DNA of 12,406 bases. Source: DATIKM01 sp035477595. GTDB taxonomy: Bacteria; Armatimonadota; Chthonomonadetes; Chthonomonadales; CAJBBX01. Location: NCBI GenBank assembly GCA_035477595.1, contig DATIKM010000129.1, positions 1 through 12,406 on the forward strand, in the 5' to 3' direction. This document shows positions 5,840 to 12,406 of this stretch, one piece after another. How positions within the stretch are numbered: the stretch's first letter is position 1; every line of letters starts with the position of its first letter. Below the pieces are notes generated by a model that ran no database searches, had not been told where the DNA came from, and saw only the letters and a program-made list of their open reading frames with translations. The translations under genes were made by a program, and so were the position numbers.

Positions 5840-6270
5840 AATGGCGGTTCGCCGCATGGAGCGCGGGTCATCGCGCCGCCGAACGCGCGCACCGCGCCGT
5901 GGACGCCGGCTCTGGCGGCCGCTGCACACAATGTGACCATAGGCTCCAGCGGCTCAGCCGCCATCCCGCCGCGGATCCATCGCGACGGGATGGTCGTGCC
6001 GCGCGGCGCCATCTGCGTGCTGGCGGCTCGCTTGGAGACCGCCGTCCACTGGTCCGTGTTGCACACGCCCGAGGCGTCATGCGAGGTGTCCTGCCACAAC
6101 GGCGTGGCAGACCGTCCTGTGCTGCTTCAGCTCCTAGAGATGTGCTCGGTGCGCGTCACTCCGACGGTGACCCATACGGCGCGCCCATCGCCGAGGCGTG
6201 CGTCATCTGCGCGAAGCTCAGGGACACGCCGGTCCGCCCTCCCGGCGTGGCGCTCGACTGGCCGGCGTGA
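5840..6270 (+). pseudogene. Frameshifted gene remnant, unknown family
   Basis: Third-position G/C bias is strong in one plus frame from about 5843 to 6110 (containing GMVVPRGAICVLAARLETAV). It then moves to another plus frame that reads SDGDPYGAPIAEACVICAKL and ends at TGA 6268-6270, implying a frameshift near 6115-6165. No start codon with an RBS exists for the first part, so the 5' end appears lost, perhaps at the GC hairpin just upstream. In the first part the minus strand shares the wobble phase and could be coding instead; the second part favours plus. The family is not recognised. Confidence 0.3.
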
Positions 6271-6427
6271 ACAATCCAGGCGCTGGAGTCGACTAACGAC
6301 ATGATGCGCGCGCACGGCGCGAGCGTCCCGAGCGACGGGCACTGCCACCCGCCGCATCGGCATCGAGGGGCGGGCCCGACGCGCGGCTCGCGGCTGCTCG
6401 CTGTGGGGGAGGGCGCCGCGGAAGGGC

Positions 6428-6448
6428 GTGGGGCCCGTCCCCACTTTT
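6428..6448 (+). terminator. Hairpin plus T-run just upstream of the DUF4349 gene
   Basis: GTGGGG (6428-6433) pairs with CCCCAC (6439-6444) around CCCGT and is followed by TTTT (6445-6448) and CC. This is the layout of a short Rho-independent terminator on the plus strand. It lies 32 nt before the ATG of the lipoprotein gene, so it either ends transcription from upstream or acts as an attenuator in that gene's leader. Confidence 0.4.
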
Positions 6449-6480
6449 CCTGTGTGCCCCGCGCAGGCGGAGGGACCGCG

Positions 6481-7458
6481 ATGGGCGTGATGGTTGGCAA
6501 GTGGCCCGCTTCGGGTGCGCTGAAGGTGGCGCTCTCTGGGCTTGTCATGTGGGTTCTGGCCGGCTGCGCCCACGATCGGCCGGCTGCGCCCTACCATTCG
6601 GTGGGCGCAAGCGTGGCGACCGAGGCCGAGGCGCCGAAGGCCATGTCGAGGGCGGCGCCTGGAGGGTTCGCAGGAGGCGCGCCCGCGCCCGCGCCTGCGG
6701 ATGCCGCGGTTTCCCCGGACGCCCAGGTCACACTCGCCCGGTTCGAGGCCGCGCGCCCGGACCGGATGCTGATTCGTAACGCCAGCGCCATCGTGGAGGT
6801 GGCGGACGCTCGCAAAGCCCTTGCAGACCTGACTGCCGCGGCGCGCGAGCTAGGCGGCTACGTGGGGAACCTGCAGGAGCATGTTGACCCGCTCGGCGCG
6901 CGCTCCGTGACCGTCGAGGTGCGCGTGCCGGTCGCTCGCTTCGAGGAAGCGCTGCAGCGCGCGGAGAACCTTGGCAAGGCGCTTCGCAAGGACATAACCG
7001 CCGACGACGTGACGGAGGAGTTTTCCGATGCCGACGCGCGGATGCGCAACCTGAAGCGCGCCGAGCAGAGGCTGCTCGAGCACCTCGGGCGCTCCGGCCG
7101 ACTGCGCGACACCCTCGACATCGAGCGCGAGCTCACCCGGGTGCGCGAGCAGATCGAGCGGATCGAGGGACGGCTGCGCTACCTGTCGCACCGCATCGCA
7201 TTCTCCACGCTCTCCGTGACGCTTCAGGAGGCGCCACGGCAGCGTACGCTCGCGCCGCCTGAGACTTTCAGCACCGCCGGCGTGGTCGGCGAGGCGACGC
7301 GGTCTCTGGTTGGCTTCGCGCTGGCGCTGTGGAGCGGGGTGGTCTGGATCGGCATCTGGGCGGCCGTCTGGCTTCCACTGGCACTGCTGGTCTGGTTCGC
7401 TGCACGCCGGTTCGTCCGCCGGCCCGCGCTGGCAGACGCGCCTCCGGACAGTCACTGA
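6481..7458 (+). CDS. DUF4349 lipoprotein
   Basis: The 325-aa product starts with a lipoprotein signal peptide: basic residue K7, hydrophobic VALSGLVMWVLAGC, lipobox LAGC with Cys29. A low-complexity Ala/Pro linker follows, then the DUF4349 domain (about residues 95-255): RMLIRNASAIVEVADARKAL, GGYVGNLQEHVD, VEVRVPVARFEEAL, ITADDVTEEFSDADARMRNL, a long helical segment with ERELTRVREQIERIEGRL, and HRIAFSTLSVTL. A C-terminal TM helix (about 272-305) ends in a basic tail. The protein is thus held in the membrane at both ends; its molecular role is not established in the family. ATG 6481 is chosen because GGAGGG lies just upstream; an in-frame ATG at 6490 is an alternative. The fucosidase gene follows after 24 nt, so the two are probably cotranscribed. 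Confidence 0.88.
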   Translation: MGVMVGKWPASGALKVALSGLVMWVLAGCAHDRPAAPYHSVGASVATEAEAPKAMSRAAPGGFAGGAPAPAPADAAVSPDAQVTLARFEAARPDRMLIRNASAIVEVADARKALADLTAAARELGGYVGNLQEHVDPLGARSVTVEVRVPVARFEEALQRAENLGKALRKDITADDVTEEFSDADARMRNLKRAEQRLLEHLGRSGRLRDTLDIERELTRVREQIERIEGRLRYLSHRIAFSTLSVTLQEAPRQRTLAPPETFSTAGVVGEATRSLVGFALALWSGVVWIGIWAAVWLPLALLVWFAARRFVRRPALADAPPDSH

Positions 7459-7482
7459 GGGCACGCGAGCGAGGAGAAGCGC

Positions 7483-8892
7483 ATGTCGAGCGTCCGAATG
7501 GGGCGCAGGAGGGCGTTGCAGGTGCTTGGTCTTGGAGTTGCAGCAGTTGCGAGTGCGCGCACGGAGGCGGAGCATGCCGACGTTCCGCCGGGCCCGCGGC
7601 CCACCCGAGAGCAGCTCGCCTGGCAGGAGAGCGAGTTGACCATGTTCTGCCACTTTGGCATGAACACGTTCACCGGGCGCGAGTGGGGAGACGGCACCGA
7701 AGCCCCGCGCATCTTCGACCCATCGGAGCTCGATGCGCACCAGTGGGCCTCCGCGGCGCGCGACGCAGGCTTCCGCTACTTCATCTTCACCGCCAAGCAT
7801 CACGACGGGTTCTGCCTGTGGCCCAGCCGGCACACGGAGCACTCCGTCCGCCACAGTCCGTGGCGCGGGGGCAGGGGCGACCTCGTGAGGGAAGTGGCCG
7901 ACGCCTGTCGCGCTGCCGGCCTCCGCCTTGGCATCTACCTCTCGCCGTGGGACAGGCACGAGCGCACCTACGGCGATTCGCCGGCCTACAACGCCTACTT
8001 CCGCGCGCAGCTCGAGGAGCTGCTCACGCAGTACGGCCCGGTCGCCGAAGTCTGGTTCGACGGCGCCTGCGGCGAGGGGCCCAACGGCAAGCGCCAGGAG
8101 TACGACTGGCCGTCTTTCTATGAGGTGGTGCGCAGGCGCCAGCCCGGCGCGCTCATCGCGGTAGTCGGCCCGGACGTGCGGTGGGTGGGAAACGAAGAAG
8201 GTGTCGCGCGTGAGACGGAGTGGAGCGTGCAGCCAGCGGTCGCGGGCTCGCGGGCCATCGTCGGCGACCAGTGCTGGTACCCCGCCGAGAGCAACACCTC
8301 CATCCGGCCCGGATGGTTCTGGCACGCCGCCGAGGACGACAAAGTGAAGTCGCTCGACCACCTGACAGACATCTACTACCGCTCTGTGGGCCGCAACAGC
8401 GTGCTGCTGCTGAACGTGCCGCCGAACCGTCGCGGCCTCTTCCCGGATCCGGACGTGACCAGGCTGAGAGAGCTACGCCAGCGGCTCGACCGCAGCTTTG
8501 GCGTCGACCTGGCGCGAGGGGCGCGGGTGGTTGCATCGAGCACGGGCACCGGCAGCCGGCCGGGCGCGGTTACGGACGGGCGGCCGCGCACGCACTGGGC
8601 CCCTGCCGAGGGCCAGCGCACCGGGTGGCTCGAGCTGACGCTGCGTGCCCCGGCGACCTTCGACGTGGTGATGCTTCAGGAGCATATCGCGCTCGGGCAG
8701 TACGTCGAGGACTACGCGGTCGATGCGTGGGACGGCGCGGACTGGCGGCCGGTCTGCCGCGGCACGACTATCGGGCACAAGAAGCTCGACCGGGTGGCGC
8801 CGGTCACGGCCGCGCGCATCCGGGTGTCGATCGGCAAGTCGCGCTCGCGACCGCACCTGCGCGCCGTGGGGCTGTTCCGGAGCGCGACCTAG
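7483..8892 (+). CDS. GH29 alpha-L-fucosidase with C-terminal F5/8C-like domain
   Basis: This 469-aa exported glycosidase should release alpha-L-fucose from glycans. The N-terminus (MSSVRMGRRRALQVLGLGVA) has a twin-arginine-like stretch and hydrophobic core ending near residue 30. The GH29 barrel shows MFCHFGMNTFTGREW (54-68), FTAKHHDGFCLWPS (102-115), LRLGIYLSPWDRH (148-159) and AEVWFDGACGEG (188-199). Asp193 in WFDG is the expected nucleophile, and Glu238 in VRWVGNEEG (232-240) is at a spacing suiting the acid/base of the GH29-B type; that assignment is inferred. Residues about 345-467 (ARGARVVASSTGTGSRPGAV, TDGRPRTHWAP, GWLELTLRAPATFDVVMLQE) resemble a discoidin/F5/8C carbohydrate-binding domain. 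GAGGAG precedes the ATG by 6 nt. It lies 24 nt after the DUF4349 gene, and its TAG overlaps the opposing gene's stop. Confidence 0.9.
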   Translation: MSSVRMGRRRALQVLGLGVAAVASARTEAEHADVPPGPRPTREQLAWQESELTMFCHFGMNTFTGREWGDGTEAPRIFDPSELDAHQWASAARDAGFRYFIFTAKHHDGFCLWPSRHTEHSVRHSPWRGGRGDLVREVADACRAAGLRLGIYLSPWDRHERTYGDSPAYNAYFRAQLEELLTQYGPVAEVWFDGACGEGPNGKRQEYDWPSFYEVVRRRQPGALIAVVGPDVRWVGNEEGVARETEWSVQPAVAGSRAIVGDQCWYPAESNTSIRPGWFWHAAEDDKVKSLDHLTDIYYRSVGRNSVLLLNVPPNRRGLFPDPDVTRLRELRQRLDRSFGVDLARGARVVASSTGTGSRPGAVTDGRPRTHWAPAEGQRTGWLELTLRAPATFDVVMLQEHIALGQYVEDYAVDAWDGADWRPVCRGTTIGHKKLDRVAPVTAARIRVSIGKSRSRPHLRAVGLFRSAT

Positions 8893-9962
8893 CGCCGCTG
8901 CAGCCGCGCGTCCAGCTCCTCCATTCCCAGGCGGACGGCCATGATGTAGGGCTGCTCGCCCGCCGTCCAGTGGCCGTAGGTCACGGTCACGATGGTCCCG
9001 TCCGGCAGCACCTCGACGCCAGGGTAGGCGCAGTCGGAGTCCCGCGTGTTGTCCATCAGCCGCACGCGCAACTGGCCCGGCGTGCCGCGCTCGATGTCCT
9101 CCCACGTTCCGACCCAGGCGCACCAATCGCCCCACGTGGGGCTGCCGGCGGCCATGTCGCGGAACGAGATGAATAGCCTGCCATCGGGCGTATAGCGGGC
9201 GGTGTGCCGGTCGCCGGTCAGCTCGCGGGGCAGCTCGCGTGGGGCGGACCACGTGCGCGCCTCGTCATCCGAGAACATGACGTGGCTCTCGCGCCGGCGT
9301 CGGTCCTCGCGCAGGAGGATGGCGAGACGCCTGCCGTCGGGCGATCGGATGATGCCCGGCTCGCAGAGGTGCACGTCACTCGCGGTGTGGATGACCTCCG
9401 GCGCGCTCCACGTGAGGCCGCCGTCAGTCGAGAAGGTCTGGTACAGAGTGAACGTGCCGGTGGGAGCGCCGCCCGCGCGGAAGAAGCGGCCGTCGTCGTG
9501 GAAGAGCGCCACGTATCGGCCGTCCCGCAGGCGCTCGACCGCGCTCATGGTCACGACGCCGCCCCAGTCTCCCACGGGCGCGAGCGGCGACCACGAACCG
9601 CCGTCGTCCTCCGACACCGCCATGCGCACCGGGTGAAGGCCCGAGAAGAGGATCAGGCGCCGCCGCCCGTCGCGCGGGTCCACGGTGCGGTGGATGGTGG
9701 GCGTCTCCAGTGAGGTGGCCCAGTTCTCCGGGGTCGGCAGGCGCGTGCTCCAGGTGAGCCCTCCGTCGCCGCTGCGCTTGTACACGATGGCGCCGCGACC
9801 GTGCCCCTTCGGATAGACGGTGAGGATCGTGCGGCCGTCCTCGAGAAGGACGGTGGTGGGGTGGCCGAGGTACTGACCTGCCTCACGGTCTACGAGGATT
9901 TGCCGGTGCGTTTCTCCAGCCAGGTCCACGAGCGGGATGCGGAAGTCGACGGTCTGTTCCAT
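8889..9962 (-). CDS. BNR-repeat, sialidase-fold glycoside hydrolase-like protein
   Basis: The 357-aa product has repeated Asp-boxes (S-x-D-x-G-x-x-W): SGDGGLTWS, SEDDGGSWS, STDGGLTWS and the degenerate SDDEARTWS, the mark of the six-bladed sialidase propeller. GHPTTVLLEDGRTILTVYPK and RTDWGGVV-like DWGGVVTM and FHDDGRF segments fit the BNR_2-type exo-sialidase-like family. The position usually held by the RIP arginine motif reads GHPTT, so a classical sialidase arginine triad is not evident and the substrate is uncertain. The FRIP near the N-terminus is not followed by the expected strand. ATG 9962 is preferred over the in-frame GTG 9986 because GGAGAGGG sits just before it. No signal peptide is visible, which suggests a cytoplasmic enzyme. 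It converges on the fucosidase gene and diverges from the creatininase-like gene. Confidence 0.85.
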   Translation of the reverse strand: MEQTVDFRIPLVDLAGETHRQILVDREAGQYLGHPTTVLLEDGRTILTVYPKGHGRGAIVYKRSGDGGLTWSTRLPTPENWATSLETPTIHRTVDPRDGRRRLILFSGLHPVRMAVSEDDGGSWSPLAPVGDWGGVVTMSAVERLRDGRYVALFHDDGRFFRAGGAPTGTFTLYQTFSTDGGLTWSAPEVIHTASDVHLCEPGIIRSPDGRRLAILLREDRRRRESHVMFSDDEARTWSAPRELPRELTGDRHTARYTPDGRLFISFRDMAAGSPTWGDWCAWVGTWEDIERGTPGQLRVRLMDNTRDSDCAYPGVEVLPDGTIVTVTYGHWTAGEQPYIMAVRLGMEELDARLQRR

Positions 9963-10146
9963 GAAGCCCTCTCCGATGGTCGGCACATTGCGGCGCGCCC
10001 TCGCCTTTCAACGCCTTGTGCTTTGGCTCCTGCCGGGCGATGGCGGAGCAACAGCCCAGGTTGTGATAGAGTGACGTCGGTGGGCGGAGGATGGCGCGCT
10101 GCCGAACGCGAATCGTGTGCGGTCGGGACTGACAAGGGGGAACGCC
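9963..10146. promoter_or_regulatory. Divergent intergenic region between BNR and creatininase-like genes
   Basis: These 184 bp separate two divergent starts and should hold both promoters. I found no -35/-10 pair of good quality on either strand. The segment around 10060-10070 (TTGTGATAGA) is the most A/T-rich and is the likeliest promoter area. The RBS for the rightward gene, AAGGGGGAA, is at about 10134-10142. Confidence 0.35.
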
Positions 10147-10917
10147 ATGGGCAGGCCCTACGGACGCATGGAGGAGATGGGGCCGGACGACTTGGTGCGC
10201 GTGCTGGATGAGGCGCCGGTGGCCTACGTGCCGCTCGGTACCTTCGAACACCACGGCTACCACCTGCCCGTCTGCTTCGATGGCATCAAGGCGCACGCGC
10301 TCTGCCTGCGCGCCGCGCGCCGCACCGGCGGGGTGGTGCTCCCCTGCTTCTTCTACGGGACGGGCGGCGGCCACGTCGGGTTTCGGTGGACCATCATCCA
10401 GCCCGAGGCCCACCTGAGGCCGATCCTCGCCGACACCCTGTCGCACCTGGCGAAGTGCGGCTTCCGCGTCGTGGTGATGCTGTCGGGTCACTATCCCGGA
10501 GAGCAGGTGCAGATGGTGAAGCACCTCGCCGCCGGGGCGCAACAGGCCAACCCGTCCACTCGCTTCTTCGGTCTCACGGAGCCGGAGATCACCACGCCTC
10601 TCCCCGGCGACACCTTCGGCGGCGACCACGCCGCGAAGTACGAGACGAGCATCGCCCTTGCCCTCAACCGCCGCTGGGTTCGGATGGACCGCCTCACCGA
10701 CGGTCGCGACGCTGCCCGGCATGCCCTGCCGGAATCGCCGCGCGGCGACCACGGGCCCTTCGAGCCGGCTAGGGCGCTCTACGCGATCTGGGGGCAGGAC
10801 CCGCGCGTCCACGCCTCGGTCGAGACAGGGCGGCGGCTGGTCGCGGAGATTGTGGGCCGGCTGACAGCGCTCGTCGAGTCTGCCCTGTCTACTCCCGCTC
10901 CGGCGACGCCCGCGTGA
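10147..10917 (+). CDS. Creatininase-family amidohydrolase
   Basis: The 256-aa product carries creatininase-family signatures: VAYVPLGTFEHHGYHLPVCF followed by DG (metal ligands Glu and His in FEHHG and Asp in FDG), VVVMLSGHYPGEQ (in place of the usual GHGGN, keeping the His) and GGDHAAKYETS (in place of HAGExETS, keeping the Glu). The family hydrolyses cyclic or linear amide bonds with a dinuclear metal centre (creatinine, formylated precursors, mycofactocin peptide); the actual substrate cannot be told. The ATG at 10147 is chosen for the AAGGGGG just upstream; an in-frame GTG at 10117 lacks one. The protein is cytoplasmic. Its last eight residues and stop (LSTPAPATPA end) lie inside the 5' edge of the 934-bp tandem duplication that follows. 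Confidence 0.88.
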   Translation: MGRPYGRMEEMGPDDLVRVLDEAPVAYVPLGTFEHHGYHLPVCFDGIKAHALCLRAARRTGGVVLPCFFYGTGGGHVGFRWTIIQPEAHLRPILADTLSHLAKCGFRVVVMLSGHYPGEQVQMVKHLAAGAQQANPSTRFFGLTEPEITTPLPGDTFGGDHAAKYETSIALALNRRWVRMDRLTDGRDAARHALPESPRGDHGPFEPARALYAIWGQDPRVHASVETGRRLVAEIVGRLTALVESALSTPAPATPA

Positions 10918-10975
10918 CCGGCGTTGCGGGCTGGTCGCGAGACGCCCTCGTCACTCGTTCGGTCTGTGGTGCGAC

Positions 10976-11785
10976 ATGAACAAGCTCACACACGCAGAGG
11001 GTCCCCAGCAGGCCCTCACCAACGACGTACTCGAGAAGCTCGGCAGCCGGAAGGAGACGCAGCGCGCCCAGGCGGAGGCCGTGGTCGGCGGCCTCGGCGC
11101 ATTCGCGCCCGATGCGCTGATGGCGGTGCTCCGAAAGGAAGGAGAGCAGCGCAGGCGCCGGCGCAAGTGGGTATGGGTTGCTCTCGCCGCGTTCGTGGTC
11201 CTGATGGTCGTTCTGGCGTCTGTCGGGATGGCCCACAACATCGGCGTGTTTGGAGGGATGTTTTCGGCGATGTGCGCGTGGGCGGCGGTGAGCGCCGTGC
11301 AGAAGAACGCCGCCCGCAAGCTTGCCGAGTTCGACGACATCCGCTCCACCGGTTTCCTGCTGGAGGCGCTCGAGTACGACGACGGGCAGCTTCGGGAGAT
11401 CGCGGCGGCGAAGCTCACGGTCCTGCTGCCTCGCCTCAAAGCATCGGACGCGGTGCTGCTTACCGAGGAGCAGCGCGCGTGTCTGAACCGCCAGACCGGG
11501 AAGGTCCGGATCGACCGCGAGGCTCCGCTGCTGCTGGCGATGCTGAAGGCGCTTGAGCAGGTGGGGGACGAGCGTTCCGTGCCGGCCGTTCGGGCTCTGG
11601 CCAATAGGCCTGGCAACGGCGAGGTGGCGGCTCGCGTACGCGCAGCAGCGCGTGAGGCCCTCCCCGCTGTGGAGCAGTCCGCCGAGCGGTGGAGGAACGC
11701 GACGACGCTCCTGCGGCCCGCATCCGGCGCAGCGGCGGACCGTGCCGAGGAACGGCTGCTGAGGCCCTCTGCCTCCGACACATGA
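10976..11785 (+). CDS. Two-TM HEAT-like protein with C-terminal LLRPA/LLRPS motifs, copy 1
   Basis: The 269-aa product has a soluble N-terminal part (1-58), an arginine cluster QRRRRRK (58-64), two hydrophobic helices (about 65-86 and 89-108) forming a membrane hairpin, and a C-terminal helical domain on the same side as the N-terminus. That domain has HEAT/ARM-like helices: RSTGFLLEALEYDDGQLREI, LKALEQVGDERSVPAVRALA and RVRAAAREALPAVEQSAERW. The last 30 residues are disordered and hold LLRPA (245-249) and LLRPS (261-265), the motif also found three times in the 110-aa protein at 1552-1884. By the positive-inside rule both ends should be cytoplasmic. No Shine-Dalgarno is visible before the ATG (GTGGTGCGAC), as in copy 2. 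It lies 58 nt after the creatininase-like gene. Its function is unknown; a membrane-anchored protein-binding scaffold is the likeliest idea. Confidence 0.8.
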   Translation: MNKLTHAEGPQQALTNDVLEKLGSRKETQRAQAEAVVGGLGAFAPDALMAVLRKEGEQRRRRRKWVWVALAAFVVLMVVLASVGMAHNIGVFGGMFSAMCAWAAVSAVQKNAARKLAEFDDIRSTGFLLEALEYDDGQLREIAAAKLTVLLPRLKASDAVLLTEEQRACLNRQTGKVRIDREAPLLLAMLKALEQVGDERSVPAVRALANRPGNGEVAARVRAAAREALPAVEQSAERWRNATTLLRPASGAAADRAEERLLRPSASDT

Positions 11786-11909
11786 GGCGCTGCGCACCGA
11801 ACTGCCCCTCCTCAGTCCACCACACCTCCCGCTCCGGCGACGCCCGCGTGGCCGGCGTTGCGGGCCGGTTGCGAAACGCCCTCGTCACTCGTTCCGTCTG
11901 TGGTGCGAC

Positions 11910-12406
11910 ATGAACAAGCTCACACACGCAGAGGGTCCCGAGCAGGCCCTCACCAAGGACGTCCTCGAGAAGCTCGGCAGCCGGAAGGAGACTCAGCGCG
12001 CCCAGGCGGAGGCCGTGATCGGCAGCCTTGGCGCATTCGCGCCCGATGCGCTGATGGCGGTGCTCCGAGATGAAGGAGAGCAGCGCAGGCGCAGGCGCAA
12101 GCTGATATGGGTTGCTCTCGCCGCGCTCGTGGTCCTGATGGTCGTTCCAGCGGCTACCGGGTCGGGCCACAACGTCGGCGTGTTTGGCGGGATGTTCACG
12201 GCGATTTGCGGCTGGGCGGCGGTGAGCACCGTGCAGAAGAACGCCGCCCGCAAGCTTGCCGAGTTCGACGACATCCGCTCCACCGGTTTCCTGCTGGAGG
12301 CGCTCGAGTACGACGACAAGCAGCTTCGGGAGATCGCGGCGGCGAAGCTCACGGTCCTGCTGCCTCGCCTGAAGGCATCGGACGCGGTGCTGCTTACCGA
12401 GGAGCA
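11910..12406 (+). CDS. Two-TM HEAT-like protein, copy 2 (partial, runs off right edge)
   Basis: The second tandem copy starts with an ATG at 11910 in the same context as copy 1 and stays open for 165 codons to the window edge. It differs from copy 1 at 19 residues. Fourteen of these fall in residues 65-107, the membrane hairpin (for example W65L, V66I, L80P, M85S, A101G), four are in the N-terminal part (Q11E, N16K, V37I, G39S) plus K54D, and only G137K lies in residues 108-165. The polybasic cluster and the first HEAT-like helix are kept. Pro80 would kink TM1. Whether it also ends with LLRPA-type motifs cannot be seen. A third copy could follow outside the window. Confidence 0.85.
   Translation, partial: MNKLTHAEGPEQALTKDVLEKLGSRKETQRAQAEAVIGSLGAFAPDALMAVLRDEGEQRRRRRKLIWVALAALVVLMVVPAATGSGHNVGVFGGMFTAICGWAAVSTVQKNAARKLAEFDDIRSTGFLLEALEYDDKQLREIAAAKLTVLLPRLKASDAVLLTEE

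Larger units (their letters stand above)
5691..6480. other. 790-bp segment without an intact gene
   Basis: This interval holds the stem-loop at 5693, the 12-bp inverted repeat at 5807, the frameshifted remnant to 6270 and the terminator-like hairpin at 6428. I find no convincing -35/-10 pair for the lipoprotein gene and no RNA gene. Confidence 0.4.
10892..12406. repeat. Tandem duplication, 934-bp period
   Basis: Unit 1 spans 10892-11825 and unit 2 starts at 11826 and runs off the window. The 5' edge falls in the last codons of the creatininase-like gene: CTCCCGCTCCGGCGACGCCC appears at 10892 and again at 11826, and homology is lost just upstream. By direct comparison the non-coding leader differs at 5 of 84 positions, codons 1-64 at 10 of 192 nt, the membrane segment at 20 of 132 nt and the next 173 nt at only 4. 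The creatininase TGA is changed to TGG in the second copy. Confidence 0.92.

Noticed and set aside
6850..8361. 503-codon minus-strand frame across the DUF4349 and fucosidase genes
   Set aside because: Spans two well-supported genes in antisense, shows no family signature, and crosses their intergenic gap.
9920..9950. FRIP motif at the N-terminus of the BNR protein as the sialidase catalytic Arg motif
   Set aside because: It is not followed by the usual strand and DG turn; the equivalent strand is GHPTTVLLEDG further on, so the match is probably coincidental.
1..12406. tRNA, rRNA, CRISPR array, transposase, integrase or phage genes
   Set aside because: Read for T-loop words, spaced direct repeats and recombinase motifs on both strands; nothing convincing was seen.

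Overview
The window is GC-rich (by eye close to 70% G+C) bacterial chromosomal DNA. Genes have Shine-Dalgarno starts, two clear and one weaker sigma70-type promoter are visible, and the wobble-position G/C bias is strong. The gene set (YfhO-like membrane protein, DUF4349 lipoprotein, GH29 fucosidase with a discoidin-like tail, BNR-repeat hydrolase, creatininase-family hydrolase, duplicated membrane/HEAT-like proteins) suits Armatimonadota, Planctomycetota or a related environmental lineage. That assignment is inference; no rRNA or other phylogenetic marker is present.

Layout. (1) 1-33: the first 11 codons of a leftward gene leaving the window, with a near-consensus promoter at 65-93. (2) 34-1551: no confident gene, but several stretches with strong coding-type wobble bias, including a small ORF broken by an in-frame TAG; this looks like eroded gene remnants. 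(3) 4686-1552, minus strand: a three-gene operon behind a good promoter (TTGCCT-N17-TATGAT), encoding a 117-aa TPR protein, a 768-aa YfhO-like polytopic protein and a 110-aa protein with a possible Sm-like barrel and three LLRPA motifs. The last two genes overlap by ATGA. (4) 4687-5690, plus strand: a possible promoter, a long structured leader and a 122-aa His/Cys/Gly-rich probable metal-binding protein with a C-terminal coiled coil. (5) 5691-6480: hairpins and a frameshifted gene remnant. (6) 6481-8892, plus: DUF4349 lipoprotein and GH29 alpha-L-fucosidase. (7) 9962-8889, minus: a sialidase-fold BNR protein whose stop codon overlaps the fucosidase stop in a shared CTAG. (8) 10147-10917, plus: creatininase-family amidohydrolase. 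(9) 10892-12406, plus: a tandem duplication with a 934-bp period carrying two copies of a two-TM, HEAT-like protein; the second copy runs off the edge.

How the genes may work together. The TPR/YfhO/small-protein operon probably concerns cell-envelope glycosylation. The lipoprotein, fucosidase, BNR protein and creatininase-like enzyme form a loose glycan or small-molecule catabolic neighbourhood. The most unusual signal is a short C-terminal motif, LLRPA or LLRPS, found three times in the 110-aa operon protein and twice at the end of the unrelated duplicated HEAT-like protein, with different codons at the two loci. It may be a lineage-specific docking or sorting tail.
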